Assembly: GCA_900754435.1 (NCBI GenBank)
Contig: CAAECT010000205.1
Location: 1 to 6,670 of the forward strand
Length of the DNA: 6,670 bases
Direction of reading: 5' to 3'
Source: an uncultured Collinsella sp.
GTDB taxonomy: Bacteria; Actinomycetota; Coriobacteriia; Coriobacteriales; Coriobacteriaceae
Part shown: one piece after another, positions 1 to 5,175 of the stretch
Layout: each line of letters starts with the position of its first letter
How positions within the stretch are numbered: position 1 is the stretch's first letter
Position numbers and translations under genes: made by a program
Notes under the pieces: model-generated
Seen by the model: only the letters and a program-made list of their open reading frames with translations
What the model was told of the DNA's origin: nothing
The model's database searches: none

Positions 1-1194
1 AAGCCTAAAAAGGTTGCGCCGCGTGTTCGCATGGCGCTTCGCATCTCGGCCTTCGAGATGCTCTATCTGCATACGCCTGGCCGCGTTGCCGTAAGTCAAG
101 GTGTTGAGCTGGTTCGCTGCGGTGCTAAGTCCGCCGCGGGCTTGGCCAATGCTGTACTGCATAAGGTTGCTGACAATGTTGAGGACTTTGCCACGGCGTC
201 CGATGTGGATGAGTCTGAGCGACGCTTGGTTCGCCTGTCGCGCCTGATGGGTCTGCCGCGTTGGCTGTGCGCTCGCATTATGGCATCGTTCGACACGCCC
301 GAGGGTGCGCTTAACTTTGCCGGCAATCTGGCCCCCGCGCCGCTGGCCCTGCATGAGAACGCCTTTGCGACCAAGCCCGATCCGTATATCTCGCAGCTCG
401 TCGCGCCCGTCTTCCCGGGCTGCCATGCCCCGGTAGATGCGCAGGTCACGGTTGCATCGGGCGTGTTTGAGCGTGCTGCCGCGGTGGCATCTGATCTCAA
501 CGCGCAGCTTATCGCCACAGCTGCCACGCGCCCTGGAAGCTGCCTTGAGATTGGTGCCGGTCGTGGCACCAAGACCTATGTGATGATGTGCCAGGCCAAG
601 CGTGCGGGCTATGAGCGTCAGCATACGGCGCTCGATCTGCATGATCGCAAGTGCGACCAGAATCTCGCACGCCTGCATAAGGCCGGTATTCAGGGCGTTC
701 GTACGGTTTCGGGTGATGCTTGCGAGCTTGATGGGGTTCTCACATCGTTTGATGCCATGCTTGGCGAGCCGGTTAAATTCGACACGGTCTTTATCGATGC
801 GCCGTGCTCGGGCACCGGCACTATGCGCCGTCATCCCGAGATCCCGTGGCGCCTGACCGAGAACGACGTTACGACTGATCTGCCCAAGCTGCAGCTGACG
901 ATGCTCAAAGAGGCTGCCGCGCGCGTGGCTGCCGGCGGCGAGCTTATCTATGCGACGTGCTCGGTCTTCGACGAGGAGAACACACAGGTCGTGGATGCCT
1001 TCCTGGCCTCTCCCGAGGGCGCCGACTTTAGCGTCGCACCGCTCTCCGAGGCGCAGATTCTGCAACTCCCCGAGTTCGATCAGGCCAAGAAGCTCGTATC
1101 CGTACGCCAGAACGATCGAGGCCTCTTCCAAAGCGTGCCGGTAAACGCCGACTCCTACGACGGCCACTTCTGCGCCCGCCTGATTCGTAAGTAA
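1..1194 (+). CDS. rsmB: 16S rRNA (cytosine-5) methyltransferase, RsmB/Sun family (5' end outside window)
   Basis: Probable SAM-dependent methyltransferase making 5-methylcytosine in 16S rRNA (C967 in E. coli). The frame is open from base 1, and the ten codons before the ATG at 31 already read as NusB-like domain, so the true start lies upstream. Counting from that internal Met: residues 1-80 are the NusB-like RNA-binding domain (NAVL near 40-43, P-R-W-L near 76-79). The Rossmann methyltransferase fold follows from about 145, with a SAM-loop equivalent at 172-182. Motif IV is DAPCSGTG with Cys259 and RRHPEIPWR after it. Motif VI is YATCS with the presumed nucleophile Cys310. Both cysteines of the RsmB mechanism are therefore present. 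The SAM loop reads LEIGAGRGTKT rather than the family's usual CAAPGGKT, and the usual R-V-N segment before it reads HEN. It ends at TAA 1192-1194 and converges with the fmdB-like gene. Family assignment is firm; the exact target cytosine is inferred. Confidence 0.9.
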   Translation, partial: KPKKVAPRVRMALRISAFEMLYLHTPGRVAVSQGVELVRCGAKSAAGLANAVLHKVADNVEDFATASDVDESERRLVRLSRLMGLPRWLCARIMASFDTPEGALNFAGNLAPAPLALHENAFATKPDPYISQLVAPVFPGCHAPVDAQVTVASGVFERAAAVASDLNAQLIATAATRPGSCLEIGAGRGTKTYVMMCQAKRAGYERQHTALDLHDRKCDQNLARLHKAGIQGVRTVSGDACELDGVLTSFDAMLGEPVKFDTVFIDAPCSGTGTMRRHPEIPWRLTENDVTTDLPKLQLTMLKEAAARVAAGGELIYATCSVFDEENTQVVDAFLASPEGADFSVAPLSEAQILQLPEFDQAKKLVSVRQNDRGLFQSVPVNADSYDGHFCARLIRK

Positions 1195-1197
1195 CTA

Positions 1198-1270
1198 ATA
1201 AGTTGCGGTGAAATAGGGATTGAATAGCGGCTTCAGCCCACCAAACAGTCCTTATCTCACCGCAACTCAT
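1198..1270. repeat. Long imperfect palindrome (73 bp) just after rsmB
   Basis: The left arm 1198-1222 pairs with the right arm 1246-1270. The core 1201-1211 (AGTTGCGGTGA) is a perfect inverse of 1257-1267 (TCACCGCAACT). Pairing continues inward to 1222/1246 and outward to 1198/1270 with two A-C mismatches and two G-T pairs. The 23-base loop holds a small GGCT/AGCC stem at 1229-1238. It starts four bases after the rsmB stop codon. There is no T-run on either side, so it does not look like a standard intrinsic terminator. It could be a dispersed palindromic repeat (REP- or MITE-like), a protein-binding site or an mRNA 3'-end stabiliser. No clear target-site duplication flanks it and no second copy lies in this window. 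Confidence 0.7.
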
Positions 1271-1294
1271 AGAGCCACCTATAGCGCAAAGAAT

Positions 1295-1326
1295 CAGCCC
1301 CGTGATCGGTGTCGGTCGCGGGGCTG
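1295..1326. terminator. Hairpin terminator between convergent genes
   Basis: CAGCCCCG (1295-1302) and CGGGGCTG (1319-1326) pair perfectly. The stem extends inward to 1308/1313 with two G-T pairs, closing on a GTGT loop, about 14 bp in all. On the + strand it is followed by TTTGGTTCC, a modest T-rich tail for rsmB. On the - strand it begins eight bases after the stop of the fmdB-like gene, followed by ATTCTTT. It plausibly stops transcription from both sides, with the + direction the better match. Confidence 0.65.
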
Positions 1327-1334
1327 TTTGGTTC

Positions 1335-1571
1335 CTAGTGGTTATGCGGGCAGTTGGCGCAGCAGCCACTCGTGGCGTTGGTACTGGAGCCGCCGCTTCG
1401 TTGATCGGTGTTGTAGAAACCGCTGCCCTCAAATTTAATGCCGCTGGCCGAGAACGTCTTGGATGCCGGGGCGCCGCAGCTGGGGCATACGACCTCGGGC
1501 GTCTCGGACATGGGGTGCTCAACCTCAAACACGTTGCCGCAGCTCGTGCACTTGTAATCGTAGCGCGCCAT
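1335..1571 (-). CDS. FmdB-family zinc-ribbon protein
   Basis: A 78-residue protein beginning MARYDYKCTSCG. It has the FmdB/CxxC zinc-ribbon layout: Cys8-x2-Cys11 and Cys29-x2-Cys32 (CPSCG), about 20 residues apart, then the family's K-F-x-G-S-G-F-Y-x-T-D segment around residues 46-55. The two CxxC knuckles should bind one zinc ion. The family is named for a formamidase-locus regulator, but the function of most members is unknown, so a regulatory role is only a guess. After a Ser/Gly/Thr linker the C-terminus is GCCANCPHNH, adding three Cys and two His that could form a second metal site. The start is fixed by an AAGGAAG ribosome binding site upstream. It lies 89 bases downstream of the glucanotransferase gene on the same strand, with a hairpin between, so it may be transcribed separately or by read-through. 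Confidence 0.88.
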   Translation of the reverse strand: MARYDYKCTSCGNVFEVEHPMSETPEVVCPSCGAPASKTFSASGIKFEGSGFYNTDQRSGGSSTNATSGCCANCPHNH

Positions 1572-1575
1572 AATA

Positions 1576-1582
1576 CTTCCTT
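1576..1582 (-). promoter_or_regulatory. Ribosome binding site of the FmdB-family gene
   Basis: On the minus strand the sequence reads AAGGAAG followed by TATT and the ATG at 1571. It is a good match to the 3' end of 16S rRNA and supports the chosen start. Confidence 0.75.
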
Positions 1583-1593
1583 TTCAGCACAAA

Positions 1594-1615
1594 GCGGGCA
1601 GATCGCTCTGCCCGC
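1594..1615 (-). terminator. Hairpin after the GH13-GH77 gene
   Basis: GCGGGCAG (1594-1601) and CTGCCCGC (1608-1615) form a perfect 8-bp stem with a 6-base loop, 45 bases past the stop codon at 1661-1663. On the minus strand it is followed by TTTGTGCTG, a short and imperfect U-tract, and preceded by five T's. It is probably a weak or partial terminator that lets some transcript run into the fmdB-like gene; no clear promoter for that gene was seen in 1572-1660. Confidence 0.5.
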
Positions 1616-1660
1616 AAAAATTCAAACAGCTGTAACTGTACCCTATATCGGGGGTTTTTA

Positions 1661-4600
1661 TCACGCTTCGCCCCAGAATCTATGAGTGTTGCGCAGGAGC
1701 TTCGCAGTTTTCTCCTCGGCTGCCGCAACGTCGGCCTCGTCAGCCTGCCATGTCCAGTTGCCCGTGGCCACGCCCGGTACGTTCATGCGTGCATCGTCGC
1801 CCAGCCCTAGCACGTCCTGCAGCGGCATCATAACGAGCGGAGCATCGCTGGCCAAGGCGTTGCCCATGAGCTCGCCTGCCAATGCAATGCCGCTCGGCTC
1901 ATCGCCGCCCGCAAAGGAACGCGTGCACCAACCGGCGAGTGTCGACGTATCGTGCGTCGAGGTGTACAGAATCTTGCCGGGCGTGGGATGCACACCGCAA
2001 CGAACGTCGTAGTTGCTAAACTCAAGCACATCCATGCCGGGGAAACCGCAGGTCGAAGCCATTGCGCGAACACCGGGCGTCAAATAGCCCAGGTCCTCGG
2101 CGATAAAGTTGAGCGGACCCAGCTCGTCGTAGGCGGTCTGGAACAGGTCCTTGCCCGGGCCCGCCAGCCAGCGACCGTCGGCGCAGGCCTTGCCGGCGGG
2201 GATGCTAAAGTAGCTGTGGAAGCCCAGGAAGTGATCCAGACGCACGCGGTCGTAGAGCGAGAATGCGCGGCGCAGGCGATCCATCCACCAGCTATAGCCG
2301 TTCTGCTTCATGTGGTCCCAGCGGAACGTCGGGTTGCCCCACACCTGGCCCTCGGGCGCAAAGTTGTCGGGCGGCGCACCGGAAATCTCAATCGCCTTGC
2401 CGGTATCGGACAGCCAGAAGTTCTCGGGTTCGCTCCACGCGTCGGCCGAATCGTCCGAGACATACATAGGAATATCGCCGATAACCTCGATGTCCTTCTT
2501 GTGCGCATAGTTCATGAGCTCGCACCAAGCCAGGTCAAAGCGGTATTGCATGTACGCCTGAAGCTCGGCCTCGTTGTGGAAGCGCTTGTCGTCGATCAGA
2601 TGCTCGTTGTAGCGCGCGACATCGGCCGGCCAATCATGGCGCGACTCGCCCTCAAAGTACTTCTTAACGGCCATGTAGACGCAGTACTTCTCGAGCCAAT
2701 CGGCATTGCGATGCTTAAACGCTGTGTACAGCGGGTCAGCATCCTCGCCGCCGCGGGCCTTCCAGGTCTCAAAGTCGGCGGCCAGCTCCTCGTGGCTCTC
2801 GGGCAGCAGGTCGATATTGCCTGCAAAGGCCGAAGGACCGGCGTAAGGGGAGCGGAAGAAGTCCGTCGGGTTGACGGGGAGAACCTGCCAGTAGCGCATG
2901 CCCATGGCGGCCAGATGGTCGATAAAGCGACGCGTGGGCGCGCCGATCGTGCCGGGCTTGCCGTCGTCGGTCGGCACCGATGTGATATGGCACACAACGC
3001 CTGCACCGTGATCGAGCGGCTCCTGCAGGCGCTGCTTGGCATGGTGATAGATGATCGACGAGCCCAGCGGATACAGATCGAGCGTGACCGTGCCGTTGTG
3101 AATCTCGCACTCGTGACCGCTGATTACATCGCTCGCACATTCGCCGAGTGCCGGAATGGTCACACGATGCGAGTTGCGCAGGCTGCGGTTGATGATAACG
3201 GTCGCCGACTCGCCGTCCTTGCCCGTACGGTTGTAGGCCAACACCTCGTCATTGAGCGCGAAGGCCTTGATCTCGCCATCGATCATAAACGGCAGCGCGC
3301 GGCGCACAGCGGATGCGTTCTTGACGATCGCAAACGTATCGAAGTCGTGCAGGTCGTCCTTGGTCGGCATGGTACGGCGATTGCCCGGATCGGTGAGCCC
3401 CTCCAAGCCGTATTCGTCACCGTAATAGATTGAGGGAACGCCCGGGAACGTCATCTGCATGAGCGTCGCGAGCCAAAAACGGCTCTTGGCAAGGCCCATC
3501 GCGTTCTCGTCCAGACGCCATTTGCTGCGCTCGGACTCGGGCAGCTGCGACTCGTCGGGGCCGCCGCCGAGCACCGAGATAATGCGCGGACGGTCGTGGC
3601 TCGAAAGCAGGTTAAGTGCGCAAGACAGGGCCTCACGCGGATAGTTCTCGCGTAGGGTCTCGATATCCTCGGCAGCTTGGTAAGCGTTTTTGTAGCCCAT
3701 CAAAAAGCCGATGACCATGTCGCGGAAGGGGTAATCCATAGCGGAGTCCAGCTCGGAGCCCTGCAGGTAGCGGCGCAGATGGCCGTAGCTAATCTTATTG
3801 GAGGCGTCCTCCCAGACTTCGCCGAGCAGCAGTGCATCGGGTTTCTCGGCGAGCACGGCCTTTTTGATCTCGGCCAGGAAGTCATCGGAAAGCTCGTCGG
3901 CCACGTCCAGGCGCCAACCATGGGCACCGGCACGCAGCCATTTACGAATGACGCCGTCCTTGCCCAGGAGCCGCTCGCGTACCAGCTCGGAGCTCTCATT
4001 GATGGCGGGCATGTTGCCCACGCCCCACCAGCAGTCGTACGAGCCGTCCTCGTGGAAATAAAACGCATCGCGCCACGGCGAATCCTCGCTCTGCCACGCG
4101 CCCACGCCGGGGTAGTTGCCGTAGCGGTTAAAGTAGATCGAATCGTCGCCCGTGTGGTTGAACACACCGTCCAGAATGATGGAAATGCCCAGCTTCTCGG
4201 CCGCCTCGCACAGCTCGGTAAAGTCCTGCTCGGTGCCCAGAATAGGATCGATCTTGGTGTAATCGGCGGTGTCGTAGCGATGGTTGCTCGCGGCTTCAAA
4301 AATGGGGTTGAGGTAGATTGCTGTAAAGCCCAGCTCGGCGATGCGAGGCAGGTCTTCCTGGATACCCTTGAGCGATCCGCCGTAAAAGTCCCAGGTCTTG
4401 ATGGAGCCGTCCTCGGCGCGCTCGTACACAGGCGGCTCGTTCCAGTCCTCGACCATGCGGCGTTGGATTCCGTTGCGTGGCTTTTCGACCTCGGCCAGCG
4501 TGCGCTCGCGCCAGTGCTCGTCGCGGGCATAGCGATCGGGGAAGATCTGGTAGACCATACCGCGCTCGTACCACTCGGGTCGAACTTCGCGGTGCTTGTA

Positions 4601-4957
4601 GACAGTGACCTGGAATGACGGCACCTCGGCGTAGTTATAGGTTACGCCTTCGCCGCCGGTGCGTCCCTGCGGTGCGCCCAAGCGGACCTCGGGCTGGCCT
4701 TCGATATTGCATATAAAGCTGTACCAGATAAGACAGGGCTCGGCGCCCTCCAGCTCGGCGGTAAAGATGCCGTCGCCCTCGTGCGTCATGGGATACAGAG
4801 ACTCACCGATCTCATCGACCCAGGTGCGCAGCGTAAGCGTTGCCTGGTTGGGGTCGGCGTCCTCTAGAATCACCGAAAGCGAGAGGGTCGTTCCTGTGGT
4901 CACAGCGCCAAACGGAGTGCGAAACTGCGGCAGACGGCTGTTGTGAATCAATCTCAT
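1661..4957 (-). CDS. malQ: GH13 alpha-amylase-family / GH77 4-alpha-glucanotransferase fusion
   Basis: A 1098-residue two-enzyme fusion acting on alpha-1,4-glucans. Residues 1-120 form a beta-rich N-terminal domain (F-x-TPFGAV near 12-19) like those preceding neopullulanase/cyclomaltodextrinase-type GH13 enzymes. The GH13 barrel runs from about 130 to 550: NHRYDTADY at 225-233, region I DGVFNHTG 263-270, region V-like MPAIN 316-320, nucleophile Asp351 in WRLD, acid/base Glu380 in LLGEVW, and Asp455 in SSHDRPR. A beta-sandwich domain C spans about 555-640. GH77 begins near 650: WQVLPVNPTD 690-699, SPYAGPSAFAGN 703-714, IGDIPMYVSDDSAD 826-839, PPDNF and GQVWGNP around 862-876, nucleophile Asp908 in RLDHF, acid/base Glu954 in IAEDLG, and Asp1003 in THDTSTLAGW. 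No signal peptide is visible, so it is probably cytoplasmic. The GH77 half should transfer maltooligosaccharide segments; the GH13 half probably cleaves alpha-1,4 or alpha-1,6 bonds, with specificity not readable here. The ATG at 4957 has only a weak GGA ribosome site. It lies downstream of glgA on the same strand. Confidence 0.92.
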   Translation of the reverse strand: MRLIHNSRLPQFRTPFGAVTTGTTLSLSVILEDADPNQATLTLRTWVDEIGESLYPMTHEGDGIFTAELEGAEPCLIWYSFICNIEGQPEVRLGAPQGRTGGEGVTYNYAEVPSFQVTVYKHREVRPEWYERGMVYQIFPDRYARDEHWRERTLAEVEKPRNGIQRRMVEDWNEPPVYERAEDGSIKTWDFYGGSLKGIQEDLPRIAELGFTAIYLNPIFEAASNHRYDTADYTKIDPILGTEQDFTELCEAAEKLGISIILDGVFNHTGDDSIYFNRYGNYPGVGAWQSEDSPWRDAFYFHEDGSYDCWWGVGNMPAINESSELVRERLLGKDGVIRKWLRAGAHGWRLDVADELSDDFLAEIKKAVLAEKPDALLLGEVWEDASNKISYGHLRRYLQGSELDSAMDYPFRDMVIGFLMGYKNAYQAAEDIETLRENYPREALSCALNLLSSHDRPRIISVLGGGPDESQLPESERSKWRLDENAMGLAKSRFWLATLMQMTFPGVPSIYYGDEYGLEGLTDPGNRRTMPTKDDLHDFDTFAIVKNASAVRRALPFMIDGEIKAFALNDEVLAYNRTGKDGESATVIINRSLRNSHRVTIPALGECASDVISGHECEIHNGTVTLDLYPLGSSIIYHHAKQRLQEPLDHGAGVVCHITSVPTDDGKPGTIGAPTRRFIDHLAAMGMRYWQVLPVNPTDFFRSPYAGPSAFAGNIDLLPESHEELAADFETWKARGGEDADPLYTAFKHRNADWLEKYCVYMAVKKYFEGESRHDWPADVARYNEHLIDDKRFHNEAELQAYMQYRFDLAWCELMNYAHKKDIEVIGDIPMYVSDDSADAWSEPENFWLSDTGKAIEISGAPPDNFAPEGQVWGNPTFRWDHMKQNGYSWWMDRLRRAFSLYDRVRLDHFLGFHSYFSIPAGKACADGRWLAGPGKDLFQTAYDELGPLNFIAEDLGYLTPGVRAMASTCGFPGMDVLEFSNYDVRCGVHPTPGKILYTSTHDTSTLAGWCTRSFAGGDEPSGIALAGELMGNALASDAPLVMMPLQDVLGLGDDARMNVPGVATGNWTWQADEADVAAAEEKTAKLLRNTHRFWGEA

Positions 4958-4997
4958 AATACGGTCCAGTTCAATAGAATCATGGCCTGCGGGCCAT
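4954..4997 (-). promoter_or_regulatory. Two tiny ATGA-linked upstream reading frames before the GH13-GH77 start
   Basis: On the minus strand ATG at 4997 opens a five-codon frame (MARRP) that stops at TGA 4982-4980, overlapping an ATG at 4983. That ATG opens a nine-codon frame (MILLNWTVL) that stops at TGA 4956-4954, overlapping the main gene's ATG at 4957-4955. Both junctions have the ATGA form seen in translational coupling. Neither small frame has a strong ribosome binding site, so this may be chance. Confidence 0.2.
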
Positions 4998-4998
4998 G
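4981..4998. other. Hairpin in the presumed leader of the GH13-GH77 gene
   Basis: CATGGCC (4981-4987) and GGCCATG (4992-4998) are a perfect 7-bp inverted repeat around a 4-base loop. It ends 23 bases upstream of the start codon on the minus strand. It could be an mRNA stem-loop affecting translation or a protein-binding site; either role is inference. Confidence 0.45.
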
Positions 4999-5018
4999 GG
5001 CTTTACGCACAAGTTGTA

Positions 5019-5048
5019 AGTATATCTGTTGTACACAGGCTGTATAAA
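5019..5048 (-). promoter_or_regulatory. Candidate promoter of the GH13-GH77 gene
   Basis: The minus strand has TATACT (5024-5019), a good -10 match, with TTTATA (5048-5043) 18 bases upstream as a weak -35. The spacer contains a near-palindrome, TACACAGGCTGTATA read on the + strand at 5032-5046, with one mismatched pair, which could be an operator. The -10 lies about 60 bases before the start codon. Confidence 0.3.
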
Positions 5049-5112
5049 CAACATCCGTTTACCATCGGCGAACGGTTGTCCTAGAAAATCGTTTTACCAA
5101 CTACCTACAGAG

Positions 5113-5139
5113 AAGGGGCGCCCGGTTGGAGCGCCCCTT
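5113..5139 (-). terminator. Hairpin after glgA
   Basis: AAGGGGCGC (5113-5121) pairs perfectly with GCGCCCCTT (5131-5139) around a 9-base loop, 36 bases past the glgA stop codon. The minus-strand tail (TCTCTGT) is only slightly U-rich. It probably separates glgA from the GH13-GH77 gene, which then needs its own promoter. Confidence 0.5.
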
Positions 5140-5175
5140 ACATAGGGTTTAATGAGGTTTTGGATCGTTTGTGGA

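Noticed and set aside
31..33. ATG at 31 as the rsmB start
   Set aside because: The codons before it continue the NusB-like domain (KPKKVAPRVR) without a stop, so the start is upstream of the window.
1028..1528. Minus-strand open frame spanning the end of rsmB, the intergenic stem-loops and fmdB
   Set aside because: It crosses the terminator hairpin and overlaps two genes with clear family motifs; its composition is Arg/Pro/Ala-rich noise.
1952..3433. A 493-codon plus-strand open frame opposite the GH77 half
   Set aside because: No recognisable motif; it lies wholly opposite a frame with intact GH13/GH77 catalytic motifs and results from GC-rich codon usage.
3700..4530. A 276-codon minus-strand open frame overlapping the GH13 module in another frame
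   Set aside because: Arg/Ser/Thr/Ala-rich out-of-frame translation with no motif and no ribosome binding site.
3677..4618. A 313-codon plus-strand open frame opposite the GH13 half
   Set aside because: Same reasoning: no family motifs, and the opposite frame is a clear GH13 barrel.
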